Assembly: GCF_019649055.1 (NCBI RefSeq)
Contig: NW_026570542.1
Span: 1 to 48,715 of the forward strand
Reading direction: 5' to 3'
Length of the DNA: 48,715 bases
Source: Paramacrobiotus metropolitanus
Lineage: Eukaryota > Tardigrada > Eutardigrada > Parachela > Macrobiotidae
The notes under the pieces are model-generated. The model made no database searches. It saw only the letters and a program-made list of their open reading frames with translations, and was not told where the DNA came from. Shown piece by piece: positions 10,084 to 20,629 of this stretch (its first letter is position 1; each line of letters begins with the position of its first letter). The position numbers were made by a program, and so were the translations under genes.

Positions 10084-10649
10084 CCACTTGAATTCCTCAG
10101 GCAGCCCGCCTTAACGAATCAATTAAGCTCTTTCCGTTCTTCATTGTTGAAAATAAAGTCGTAAATTCTTATGGAGCAATTTGCAGTGGCTCCAGCTCAA
10201 ACTGACCGGACAGATGCAGTGATAGCAACCCATCAACCTGGTGTCTAACTAAGTTTTGTCTTTTTATGGCTATACATGGAAAAAAGTGTAATTTTGCACT
10301 AGCGGTGTCTATGGTAATGATTTGCTTGCCATGCTTAAACAATATTGCCTTTCAACTTGCAAGTGATGGTTTCCCGTGCAAAACTCTGTGGTGCCACTTA
10401 ATCGAGCCGCTACAGTACGCACTCAAATACTGAAGCCTACTTCGTATAAAAGCCTACTATTTGTACTCGTACCAAAATTTTCGCGCATGCAATAAGTAAA
10501 TTACTGATTGACCCTAGCAAAGATCGGCGAAACGATTGCTGTTCATGAGAAACAGTTTCCTCTGAGATGGAAAGGTTGGCAAAAAGTAAACACCATTTAA
10601 TTGCTAATTGCTGAATAGTGCATCGTCGCAAAAAAAGAGCATTCTGATT
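10084..10649. other. Intergenic, possible MITE relic
   Basis: Apart from the possible MITE end at about 10407-10421, nothing is recognised. Confidence 0.4.
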
Positions 10650-11055
10650 CTCCTGTCACCGAGCAGGAGTACCGACCAAGCAACTGGCTCTAGGTGAAGC
10701 GAGTGACCGATCAACACTACTATCCGGCACAAAGTCCGTTAGGTGAGCGGGTGACCGAGCTACCGCTATATTTTGTCCAGTGCAAAGGGCCGTTAGGTTG
10801 GAATGCGACTGAACTACCATTACGATCTGGTACACGGAGCCCGTTAAGTGAAACGAGTGATAAGCTACCACTGCTGTCCAGTGCACATGCAGAGTCCGTT
10901 GGTGAGCGGGTGACCGAGCTACCACTACCGTCCGGCGTAGAGAGTCCGTTAGGGGAAACGAGTCCGAACTACCACTACTGTCCATTGAACAGAACCCTTT
11001 AGGTAAGCAAGTAATCGAACTACCACAACTAACAGCCGAGCCCATACCACTTTCC
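10650..11055 (-). repeat. 51-bp minisatellite, about 7 units
   Basis: Units carry GTCCGTTAGGTGAGCGGGTG, then ACCGAGCTACCACTA, then a CCGGTGCA-like word. The period is about 51 bp, a multiple of three, so frames stay open on both strands (a 17-residue repeat such as PLGERVTELPL on +). It directly adjoins the decayed tandem-repeat gene at 11056-12120 and may have been its 3' end on the minus strand. Confidence 0.75.
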
Positions 11056-12120
11056 AGTGAAAAGAGCCAGTGAAATGACGAATCACCAAACTAGTGATCC
11101 GGTGCACTGTTTCAAAGGTTGTAAACGTATGCTGGTCAACTGATTCCATGTCGAAGGTATCACTATCACAAAAACCCTGCAGCAGATGCTCTTACTCCAC
11201 GATATCCGTCGTCAGTAACAAGCTAGGACTGGCAATAATTTCTCTTCTTCGATCGTTCCATCTTTTAAAATGAAACGGTGTTTAAGCACTTGTCGACGTA
11301 ACGGTATATAACAGTTGTATCAGCTGGAGTTGTAAATGACATCGCGCACGCTAATCGGCTACACCACTCCCAATACAAAACAGTTCACTGCCGATCATTA
11401 ATTACAGTTTTTCCCGAGCGGCATTATTGCATGGTTTTATCGTTGCGACTTCCGAGATGAGGGCCTGTGTGAACTTGTCCTGGTCAGCTGATTCAATGTC
11501 GAATGTATCGCGAACTGCCTGACGCAGATGCTCCTCCTCCACGACATCCATCGTCGGTGTCTAGGAAGGACTGGCACGAATTCTGTTCGTTCCTCGATCG
11601 TCCTGTTTTTAAAATAAAAAAGTGCTTAAGCGCTCGTTGACGCAACGGGATGTAACGGTCGGGTTAGCTTGTTGTCGTGGCATCGCAAACGCTAAGCTCC
11701 ACCACTTCCGCTGCAAACAGTTCACTGCCGATCAATTTCAATTCTTTTCGAGCGACAAGAGTACCTGGTTTATTGTTGTGACTTCCGCTGAGATGAGGAC
11801 AGTTGTGAATTGTGCTGGTCAAAGTCGAAGGTATCGCGAACAACCTGGCGCAGATGCTACTAATCCACGACATCCGTCGTCGGTGTCACAGGTAGGACCG
11901 GCACGAATTTTTGTTCTTCCATCGTCTCATCTTTTCAAAATAACACGGTGTTTAAAGTATTCATCGACGCGACGGGTGTAACAGCCGTGTCAGGTGATGT
12001 TGTTTTGGGCTCCTTCTAGATCCGGTGCAAACCTATCAGTGCCGATCAGTTCCAGTTCTTCACGGACGGCACTGATGCTTGGCTGTATTGGGTGTGACTT
12101 TTGGTGGAATGACGATAGGT
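11056..12120 (-). pseudogene. Decayed gene of ~110-residue tandem repeats
   Basis: Three head-to-tail units of about 330-345 bp start near 12115, 11800 and 11450 on the minus strand. Each carries the same ordered words, but stops and frameshifts differ between units. The best-preserved stretch, about 11550-11400, encodes EEEHLRQAVRDTFDIESADQ, then an EVATI segment. The other units carry related peptides such as HLRQVVRDTFD, and a segment like REELELIG. The repeated unit looks like a formerly coding, acidic-amphipathic domain of about 110 residues. No family recognised. It is broken in every unit and grades into the 51-bp minisatellite downstream. Confidence 0.5.
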
Positions 12121-13447
12121 GATATTCGTTTTGATTTTAGTTTGCGGTTGCACCGACACAGGCCAATAACTGTAAGAATCCAGCAAATTTATATACGCAC
12201 GGTAAGTCCGCGCTGTTTCTATGCATTTAACTGTTTACTTTGACATTAGACACGGATTAAAAAGCAGAGAAATAGCCCATGTTCTCCGCTAGCGTCGCAT
12301 GAAAGAGACACGCTGCCATCCGCATGCATTAGCACAAGTATTACGCACGGTTTTCAGTCTTGAAATTACTAACTTTTTGTGTTGAAAATGAATTTACATT
12401 TCGTAAGGCCATTTTCGAAAGTAAAATTTTCACTCACTTTATGTAGGTGCATCGCACTGCTGAATCATCCTACATATTCGTATCGATTGGCAGTTCAGTA
12501 TACCTGTCGCGCCGCTCCGCAGTGCTGCGACGCCAAGGGCGCGTATATATGTATGTAGTCCTGACAATCAACAACTTCACTATTCCGGTATGAGGTTACT
12601 GAGGTCGAGAGCAGAAGGAGAAGTACTGTACATGTAGTGTTGTGAACTGCAGCAAATATTTCTAATGCAAGGCTGCCAGAGATTCCAGCCAGTAAATTCT
12701 TGAATTAAGGATGTAGTGATGTGCCTGCTGATTTTGTGTAGGACGAAAAATTATCCGCTAGGCGTCTAGCACGCAACCTTCCTGACTCACTGGGTCTTAA
12801 GCTTTTTATTAATAATCTAATCAGCTTAAGTTGCCGCTCATGAAATTCTGATGATTGTTTTGTTCTTTTGCTCCATTTGCTCCATAAAAATTGACGGAAT
12901 CGGATTTTCTACCTAGAAAGAGCTGCTGTGTCATCGCTGCGCAACACTATGAAATTTATGGTAAATAAAGTAATGTAATCCGTGCGTGGGTCGCGAGCGC
13001 CACCAGAATGGAGAGTGGATCGAGCTGTTAGCAGCAGTGCTGCTGTTAGCAGGCAGGAATCCATTGCAAGTGTGTGCCTTATAAGCGTACTTGGAGAAAA
13101 ACATCCAACGCAGCCGATGCACCACTAATTGCACGTTTAATGGTAAATAACACTGACCTACATCTCAGCATCCTTGACCATGAGATCTGCAGGTACGAGC
13201 AGAAGTAGAGAACACGTCGTTATTTTAAAGGAATTAATTATTATATGGACTCCAGTACAGAACATCTAACACCATGACTGCAAAGTTGAGGCAGATCAAG
13301 AACAGCAGCTAACTAAATTTACGCATATATGCGCAACATAATTCGGGAAGTCTACCACAGCAGCATCGTTCCATCTCAGTGATAACAATATGACCACTCT
13401 TATTATCAACATGGTATCTATACATACAGGTTCTGAATCTGGCCAGC
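12121..13447. other. Intergenic, no gene supported
   Basis: Contains the probable 3' flank of the minus-strand membrane-protein gene. The small palindromic run CTGTTAGCAGCAGTGCTGCTG lies near 13026, and ATGTAGG...CCTACAT near 12440-12475 could form a weak hairpin. Nothing else is recognised. Confidence 0.4.
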
Positions 13448-14108
13448 TTATGGTTTCGGTTGCTGTAGTTCCCTTTTCCTATCAGAAGCCTGCGCATCGA
13501 GCTCGTCAGGGCAAACGTTTCTCCGCTTGCGGCGTCGATAAATAATCCGGCCAATAATACCTACAAAAACATTTTTGTGAAATTCTAAATACAGAGTACT
13601 TTCCGTTTGTTATGGCACTCTTTCTCGCTTTCTTGTTCTTGCAATCTCCGACTTGTTATCTCGTTTGTTAAGAAAGCGCACATTATGTATGTCGCTAATT
13701 GCATGTTAAATTTCCACTTACTTTTACTATATTTTACTTACCGATCGCGATCACTATTAGGATCGGAAATACCGCCCCCCAGAAAGTTGTAAACGCGGTG
13801 ATCGTGGACTGATCCGGGGTCTGCTCCCTCTTATTTTCTTTTTTCTTAACATAGACCATACTCGTACGATTCACTCGATCGTCATAACTCTCGGGTTGGT
13901 GCGGTGGTGGCACTGTTGAGCCGCTCGATTCCTGCACGTTACGATCGGCCGGCTCATGGAGAGACCTTTTCAAATTATATCGAATGGTCATATTTTTAGC
14001 CAGATTGTTCCGTGCAATCCGGCAGGGCTCACAATCCGGGCCGTCGTCACAGTTCTGCCAGCACGCCAGAAGGGCGTATGTGATGAAAAAAAAACCAAGA
14101 CCTGGCAT
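13448..14108 (-). CDS. Small single-pass membrane protein, two exons
   Basis: Exon 1 runs 14108-13742 and exon 2 runs 13560-13448. The 181-nt intron has a GTAAGT donor and a TTTTTGTAG acceptor. The spliced frame is 480 nt, 159 residues, with an in-frame TGA upstream of the ATG. Residues 1-18 look like a signal peptide (MPGLGFFFITYALLACWQ). A short Cys-rich segment follows (NCDDGPDCEPC), then a polar region with possible N-glycosylation sites (NMT, NRT) and a Lys/Glu-rich stretch. One transmembrane helix, about 108-130, is completed only by splicing (GAVFPILIVIAIG joined to IIGRIIY). A basic stop-transfer YRRRKRR and a short tail follow. Predicted type I topology. No known family recognised. 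The splice that restores the helix is strong evidence for a real host gene. Confidence 0.75.
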
Positions 14109-14118
14109 TTCTTTCCTA

Positions 14119-14178
14119 GAGTAAGAATAAATATCAGAATAGAATAAATATCAGAGTAAGAATAAATATCAGAATACC
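14119..14178. repeat. Short tandem repeat AGAATAAATATCAG x3
   Basis: Three imperfect units of about 16-18 bp lie just upstream of the membrane-protein start codon, probably in its 5' UTR or promoter. Confidence 0.7.
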
Positions 14179-14329
14179 AACTGCGACTAAATATCTACTG
14201 CAAATATCACCTGCTTCTGTGTTAATTCAGTACGTTAAGCGTTAATACGTTGAAAGAACCGTAAGTGTTCGAAGCGAAGACTAGACTATACTGCGAAGAT
14301 CAATACTTCCACCCGTGAACCGTTCCTGG

Positions 14330-14380
14330 CATTTCTTGGTTTTGCTGCATAATGTTCATCTGCAGCAAAATCAAGAAATG
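14330..14380. repeat. 20-bp hairpin with 11-nt loop
   Basis: CATTTCTTGGTTTTGCTGCA is followed by an 11-nt loop and an arm that pairs at 19 of 20 positions. Outside it, ACCGT and ACGGT could extend the fold after an unpaired bulge. It could be a tiny MITE or a precursor-like hairpin. Confidence 0.75.
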
Positions 14381-14798
14381 AGCGCCATACGGTGGCCAGG
14401 TGGCTTACGCCCACCTTAACTATAAAAGATTAACCATTTAGAAGGCGATCGGCGCCGAGTATTCTTACTGCAACCGTTGCGTATCATTACTGTATCCTGT
14501 TGTATTGTCTTAGGTATTTTACCAGGGCACGGTTAGAAGTTATCCCTTACAAAAAAGTCGTTTTATGCTACAATATTGAGTAGGTATTTGATGTTACTGT
14601 ATTAAAAATGATTTTCATCGGCAGTTGTCAAATGGGCGTGTTCAAAAGCAAATTAACGAACAACCTCGGCCTTGGGCCTCGGTCGAGAATTTTTAGAACT
14701 AATGAGAGAAATGTGGTAGTTTTATGAAGATTTAGGAAACGGAATTTAACTGATCGGAAAAGCGGTTTGTTTTGGATTACACACGTTCCGTTATAATT
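14381..14798. other. Intergenic with a shared CCTCGGCC word
   Basis: AACCTCGGCCTTGGGCCTCG at about 14655 has a counterpart at about 15848 (AACCCTCGGCCTCCGGCCTC), each followed by related sequence. It is probably the edge of the complex repeat that fills 14.6-17.7 kb. Confidence 0.4.
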
Positions 14799-14834
14799 TA
14801 TACACGTTCCGTTAATTATAGCGGAACGTGTATA
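14799..14834. repeat. Perfect 13-bp inverted repeat
   Basis: TATACACGTTCCG faces CGGAACGTGTATA across a 10-nt loop. The left arm is also duplicated directly at about 14780-14797 (ACACGTTCCGTTA). Confidence 0.85.
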
Positions 14835-14939
14835 CATATACTTCAGTTTATGGAAGTGCCATCGCTAAAACCGTCGTCTACAAACCGAAGGTTGAGCCAA
14901 ATAACAAATTAGCAAAAAAATGTCTATCTATTAGCAAAA

Positions 14940-15178
14940 CATTTCTGCACTTCTATCTGACCGGCGAAAATTCCTGTACTTCCATCAGACCGGCGAAAAT
15001 CCCTGTACTTCTATCTCACCGGCGAAAATTCCTGTACTTCTATCTGGCCTGCGAAAATCCCTGTAGTTCTATCGCACCGGCGAAAATCCTTGTACTTCTA
15101 TCTGACCGAAAAAAATCCCTGTACTTCTATCTGATAGCGAAAATCCCTTACCCTCTGTCTCACCGGCAAGAACACTAT
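14940..15178. repeat. 29-bp minisatellite, block 1 (about 8 units)
   Basis: Unit core CCGGCGAAAAT followed by CCTGTACTTCTATCT, period 29 bp. The same core recurs in block 2 at 16145-16945. Open frames through it are a by-product of the repeat. Confidence 0.85.
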
Positions 15179-15309
15179 CGGAAATTATATCTTCCAGTCG
15201 GGAATTTGTGGATTTCAGGAACGTTTATTGTGCTCATCAAATTTCCTTCTTTTGAATAATACATACTTATGTTAATTTTTGTATGTACCTTGCCCGTTAA
15301 GGTACAGTT

Positions 15310-15445
15310 ATACTTTTATTCTTTCCGCCAATGACATCAAAAATTCGTTTCGAACCCGTATCGTAACGCGGAGAAGAAAAAAACTGAAAAACGAACCTTT
15401 GAGACAAACTACATGATTATTTAAAGTATTGTACAAAATTTTGCT
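15310..15445. repeat. Dispersed module Z, copy 1 (partial)
   Basis: Shares TTCGTTTCGAA, a run ending in GAAAAACGAA, and GAGACAAACTACATGATT with 15640-15860, 16960-17180 and 17345-17670. Confidence 0.6.
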
Positions 15446-15639
15446 TCGCAGTTGTATCAGACGTTCCCTGTTAAATTACACCTTTCCGCACTTTTTACAT
15501 TTCCAAAATATTTTACGATTCAGCCGCGCGGTATTATGCGCATACTGGTACAGTACATATGGCACATAAAGTATTGTACTACTTGTGTGTTATTAGTCAG
15601 CGGTTTTGGTTTGATAACTTCCGCATCTCCGCAAATCCT

Positions 15640-15860
15640 ATGTTAATTTGTAATGATCAGCCAATCAGCGAAATTCGTTTTGTTCCTCTTTCGTAATTAG
15701 GACAACGAAAAGATCGAAAAACGAAAGGCGTTGAGACAAACTACATGATTTTAGGCGTTTATTAAGCTATCGTGCGAAAATTACCGTCGAACGATGTAGG
15801 AGGAGATGTTGGATAAAAAAACGGCGAAGTAGCTTTGTATATACAAGGCAACCCTCGGCC
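15640..15860. repeat. Dispersed module Z, copy 2
   Basis: Carries CAGCCAATCAGCGAAATTCG, ACGAAAAGATCGAAAAACGA, GAGACAAACTACATGATT, and the right-hand word GGAGGAGATGTTGG that it shares with copy 4. Confidence 0.65.
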
Positions 15861-16144
15861 TCCGGCCTCGGTTTGCAAACGTCGAATTTTAGAAACTCAG
15901 AATGGGATTTTGCTTTAAACGACTCAGCAAAACTACAATCTGGATTGCTTATAAACAATGAGTAAAATAGCACTGAAGTCTTAGTTGCCAGAACAACGAT
16001 CCGCCGAATGAAAGATGAATTGAGACTTGAGAGGGATTGAATTCTGTTTGTGGTTTTAGTAATATGATTATAATAGAAGTACTGAATTTTGAAACTTTTT
16101 ATTGTAATACAATGAACTCCTACTATCTGTACTATATATTTTTA
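15861..16144. other. No separate feature recognised
   Basis: Spacer between module Z copy 2 and the second minisatellite block. Confidence 0.35.
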
Positions 16145-16945
16145 ACCCTTTTTCTAACCGGCGAAATTACCTTCTTCACTGTTTAGCCGGAAAAAAAATC
16201 TCCCTTTGCCTGGCCGGCGAAAATTCTTCCAACTTTATCTGATCGGCAAAATTTTTTCTCTCTATCCTACCGGCGAAAATCCATAACCTTCTGTTTAAGC
16301 GGCGTCACGGTCTGACCGGCAAAAGTCCCTGTTCCTCTGTGTGGCCGGCGAAAATTCTTCTCCTTTCGTCTGATTGGCGAAAATTCATTCCGCTCTGTTC
16401 AACCGGCGAAAATCCCTAACCTTTTGTTTAACCGGCGAAAATTCTTCTCCTTTCGTCTGATCGGCAAAAATTCCTTCCACTTTGTTTAACCGGCGAAAAT
16501 CCTTAACCTTCTGTCTAACCGGCAAAATTCTTCCCTCTTTGTCTGATCGGCAAACATTTTTTTTCTCAATCTTACCGGCGAAAATCCCTAACCTTCTGTC
16601 TAAGCGGCGAAATTCCCTTTTCCACTGGCTAACAGGCGAAAATCCCTATTCCTTTGTCTCGTCGGCAAAAATTCTTCCCCTCTTGTCTGATGGGCAAAAT
16701 TTTTTCTCTCTATCCTACCGGCAAAAATTCCTAATCTTCTGTCTAAGCGGCGAAATTTTCTTCCTCTCTGTTTAACCGGCGAAAATCCCTCATCCTTTGT
16801 CTAACTGGCGAAAGTCCTACCCCCGCTGTCTATCCAGCGAACTCCCCTGTCTTGGTCAGATCGGCAAAAATTGTTTTCTCTATGTCGAACTGGCGAAAAT
16901 GCCTAACCTTCTGCCTAACCAGCAAAACTTCTTGCCCCATAGTAA
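16145..16945. repeat. 29-bp minisatellite, block 2 (about 27 units)
   Basis: Units share ACCGGCGAAAAT with a variable C/T-rich second half. Sub-types recur in order (ACCGGCGAAAATCCCTAACC, GATCGGCAAAATTTTTTCTC, CCGGCGAAAATTCTTC), indicating higher-order amplification of multi-unit blocks. The sequence between cores is related from unit to unit, which excludes a CRISPR array. Confidence 0.85.
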
Positions 16946-16959
16946 TTGGTTCCGCCCAT

Positions 16960-17180
16960 CCACTGTTACGATGTAGCTACGTGCATTTCGCAATAATAGT
17001 ATTTGTTCCGCTTATACGCTATTTATACTTACTGACACAGCCAATAGGCGAAATCCGTTTCGAAAAAGTTTCGTATATTACATTTATAAATGAAATGTAC
17101 GAAAAACGAAAACCTTTCAACCAAACTACATGAATTTACACGTTTTTTAAGTTATGGCGTATGGAGAAATGGCGAGTGGT
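16960..17180. repeat. Dispersed module Z, copy 3
   Basis: Carries CAGCCAATAGGCGAAATCCG, TTTCGAAAAAGTTTCGTA and CCAAACTACATGAATTTACA, closest to copy 4. Confidence 0.7.
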
Positions 17181-17344
17181 CTTGGGGAGGTGATCTAAAG
17201 AACCGGAAAGAAATAATAAGAAACTATAATTAAATTCATTAAGCGAAATTAAAATAAAATGTATGCAAAATAATAAAACAAAATTAAAAAAAACAAATAA
17301 ACAACGTTTACAAAATAAAAAAACAAAACGTTAACACGTCGAAT
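17181..17344. other. A-rich spacer
   Basis: Strongly A-biased plus strand with many AAAATAAAA runs between module Z copies 3 and 4. Confidence 0.5.
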
Positions 17345-17670
17345 TTGCAGTTTGTTTCAGTAAATGTGGAATTCCACCTTTCGCACTTTTCCTAATGTGT
17401 TGGTATTACGGTGTGTTGCCATAGTTATGGTTTCCGTAATAATAATTGTTTCCGCCCATTCGCCTTAATACTTTCTGATACAGCCAATAAGCAAAATTTG
17501 TTTCGAAAAAGTTTCGTAATTTTAAAAATGAAATTTACAAAAAACGAAAACCTTTGAACCAAACTACATGAATTTACACATTTTCTAAGCTATGGCATAG
17601 GGAGAAGTGGCGTATGATCTAGGAGGAGATGTTGGCTAAAGAAATGAAAAGAAACGGCGGAGTAGGAATT
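17345..17670. repeat. Dispersed module Z, copy 4 (longest)
   Basis: Contains CAGCCAATAAGCAAAATTTG, TTTCGAAAAAGTTTCGTAAT, CCAAACTACATGAATTTACA and GGAGGAGATGTTGG. It also has an upstream CACCTTTCGCACTTTTCC word shared with about 15479-15500. Confidence 0.7.
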
Positions 17671-18066
17671 GTCTTTATAATAATTAGTGAACAAACAGTT
17701 TCGTGGCTGGAGCGCTTTTTGCTGCTAACTTATTCTTTCTGTAGGCTAGACCACACGCACGCTGTGTGTTTTTCAAAGCTCGATAAGCTGACAAATTTTT
17801 AAAAAAGTTGTATATTATCAAACCAGTTATTCCAAAGTAAAAATTGTGAGAGGGGCAAGTTAAAAATTAATATGGATATGATTTTGCTGATACGATAGAC
17901 ATCATTGGAGGGGAATACCTGCTTACAGTACGATACAATACTCTGCATATTGGCAATATATACAGCTCATTTGAATTATTTTGATTTGGCCCTCGCCGGC
18001 CAGGGTCAAAAAGAGGGAGGGCATTCGGACTAATTTGAACGGGATAATAACCAGCCATCCCCCAGT
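17671..18066. other. 5' flank of gypsy remnant, no LTR found
   Basis: I looked for a long terminal repeat partner and a primer-binding site and recognised neither. Confidence 0.4.
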
Positions 18067-20176
18067 TTGCCTCCCAAGGAAGAGAGCGTATCGGGCCTCC
18101 TGCGATTCGAGCCATCATCCATGACGTGGCAATCATGGCAATTCCGATATCGTAAGGATGTGAAGCTCAAGAAGGTCACCGACAGTGATGAGCAGAAAGC
18201 TCTGCTCCTGGATTCCCTTGGCGTTGAAGCAATGGAGATGGTGCACTCCATGTGCTCACCCAAGGATCCGGACGAGTATACGACTTCCCAGATCGTCGAT
18301 AAACTAGAAGCCGTGTATGCGAAGACGGCCAATGCCACAACGGAGTGGGCGAATTACTTTCGCATCTCCCAAGAGCCAGGAGAAACTCTTTTGGACTTCT
18401 CGAGCAACCTCCGCAGGAAAGTGATTCACTGTTCTTTTCCGGCAGTCGTGTTGGAAAAGAATATGTCGTCGACCTTTCTGAACGAACTCGCGAATGAATG
18501 AGAGGACGTGGAGACGTGCCTGGTCACAGCGCGGCAGCTGGATCACCAGAATGCTCCGGATGGGGTTCGGCTACGCATGCGCGAGGAGAATATTGGGCGA
18601 AGGATCTCGTGTGCGGAAACTGCAACAAACGAGGTCACATCGCGAAAGTATACCGCAGCCCGAAGCAGCCCCAGTCGCGAGGGCAGGAAGGACGAAGCAC
18701 GTCGGCAGTTGAGCAGAAGTTCGAAGTCCTGTCAGTGCACGCGATGGTTGGTGGATCGATCCACATGCCACTGAAGCTGAACGGGACAGCCGTATCACCT
18801 GTGCTGGATACCGGATCTGTGGTGACGATCATCACGGCGGACACGTGGAGGAGTATCGGAGCGCCCAGGCTGAGCGCATACTCCCATCCACTGCGAAGTT
18901 TTACGGGCCATCCGCTGAGTGTCACTGAAACGGCAACACTGGAGGTGGTGCACGGCCTTACACAAATGGCGCTACCGTTGGTGGTAGTCGGCCGCGGCGG
19001 GAATGTCCTCGGACGTGACTGGATTGCCGCTCTAGATCTCATTCACCTCAGTCTGCGCGACCTGCAAGACACTTCCGTGTGTGGAGTTAGTAGCAATCCG
19101 AAGCTTAAGGAAATCCTGGAGCGCCACAAGGCAGTGTTCCGAGACGAGTTAGGACACTGTAAACATTACAAGGCTCGGTTGTATTTGAAGCTTGACGCCC
19201 GTCCGGTGTTCTGCAAAGCAAGGACGGTGCCGTTTGCGTTTCGTGACGCCGTAAAGAAGGATCTCGACCGGTTGGTGCAGCGAGGCATTCCGGCCCCGGT
19301 CGACCACGCAGACTGGGCGGCTCCCACGGTGTCGGTGCAGAAGCGTGCCGGTGATATCCGGACCTGCGCAGACCTGAGCAGCGGTCTGAATGACTCCTTG
19401 GACATGCGGCAGTACTCGCTTCCTACTCCAGATGAACTCTTTGCCAAATTGAATGGAGGGCAAAAGTGCAGCACAGTGGAATAAGCGGAAGCATACGCCC
19501 AAGTGGAGCTGGAAGAGGACAGCAAACAGCTGGTCGTTATCAATACGCACAAAAGCCTCTTCCGTTATAACCGGTTACTTTTCGGTGTATCCTGCGGCCC
19601 GAGCATCTTCCAACAGATCATGGAGAAGATCCTGCAGGGATGCAAGGGCGTGGCCGTGTACTTGGATGATATCCTCACCACAGGCCAAAGCAAAGAGGAA
19701 CACCTCCGTAACCTCGAGAAAGTGTTACAACGGTTGAAGAACACTGGCTAACTCTGAAACAAGCAAAGTGTAGCTTCATGCAGGATTCCGTAGAATACCC
19801 CGGATCTGTCGTTGACAAACAAGGTCGCCACATTCCACGCGATCGCGTCAAGACCTTGTTGGACATGAACAGGCCGACGAACGTGAGTGAGCTCCGAGCG
19901 TTTCTTGGACTTGTGAACCACTACGGTAAATTTCTGCCAGACCTGTCTGCAAAATGCAATGAATTCCACAATCTCTTGAAAGCAGGAGCTACGAGGGAAT
20001 GGTCGAAGGCGTCCGAAACAAACTTCAATGGACTTTAGGAGGAAATCGCTCGCGCCACATTCCTTGTGCTTTTCGATCCCGACAAGCCGCTGGTGTTGGC
20101 GGCGGACGCGTCTCAGTATGGTGTCGGGGCGGTACTTTGTCACCGTTTCCCAAATGGCACCAAACGTCCCATCGCG
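18067..20176 (+). pseudogene. Ty3/gypsy retrotransposon, gag to RNase H, degenerate
   Basis: In order along the plus strand: a gag-like domain (18067-18480, with TTG where a start ATG would be); a zinc knuckle CGNCNKRGHIAKVY whose last Cys is Tyr; an aspartic protease with VLDTGS; a reverse transcriptase with DLSSGLNDS, a palm region, FGVSCGPSIFQQ and the catalytic VYLDDIL (about 19656); then the start of RNase H (AADASQYGVGAVL). Breaks: TGA at about 18499, a frame change between 18500 and 18600, TAA at 19482-19484 where the family has Leu, a frame change at about 19745, and TAG at about 20036. Integrase is absent, because the element is cut at about 20176 within RNase H. No LTRs were found. 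This is a dead fragment of a K02A2.6-like pol lineage. Confidence 0.85.
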
Positions 20177-20629
20177 AAGACGATTTGCCAGGCGGATGTT
20201 GCTTGGGCCTTGGGTATCCGTTTGCAGGTTGACTTTGTTACTCAGGGCGCTCAGCAAACAGGCAAACTCATCGGACTTTTTCTGGTTTTCCTGCAGCTCT
20301 TTGATTTGGGCTTCCATGACGGTGAGCTGGGATTTCAGGCGATGATTTTCGTCTACAATTTCGGCAAGGATAGCAGGGACATGCTCACTTACGATCTTTG
20401 TAATCATAGGAGGAACCTCGGTTTCGATAAGGTCCGCGCCAGCGGAGTGCTGGCATACGTCGACCAAATCTCTTCGAATAGCTGGCACAAGCTTTCGCAG
20501 CAATGGGATTAACTTGGCGAATTACCACTGGTTTGCTGGAGTGCCATCTGGAAAGAGGCTGAGGAACGACTCAACCTGAAATCCAGTCAGTTCAAGTTCC
20601 TCGGGTTTAGCTATGGCTGATTTAGCCAT
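20177..20629 (-). pseudogene. Coiled-coil gene fragment (ORF1-like) abutting gypsy
   Basis: On the minus strand an ATG at 20629 opens a frame of about 150 codons with one TAA at 20522-20524. The protein is acidic and helical; the part around 20400-20260 is a coiled coil (EIVDENHRLKSQLTVMEAQI). The similarity-free switch to antisense gypsy sequence at about 20177 marks a chimeric junction. Such coiled coils are common in ORF1 proteins of non-LTR retrotransposons, and a non-LTR remnant lies in the same orientation 1 kb away, so that origin is possible but unproven. A host gene exon is the alternative. Confidence 0.4.

Noticed and set aside
16145-16945. CRISPR-like array of conserved cores with variable spacers
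   Set aside because: The intervals between GGCGAAAAT cores are clearly related from unit to unit, the context is eukaryotic, and no cas-like gene exists. It is a minisatellite.
19748-20176. Minus-strand continuation of the coiled-coil frame to 19748
   Set aside because: Below about 20177 it is the antisense of gypsy reverse transcriptase/RNase H and therefore a chance frame.
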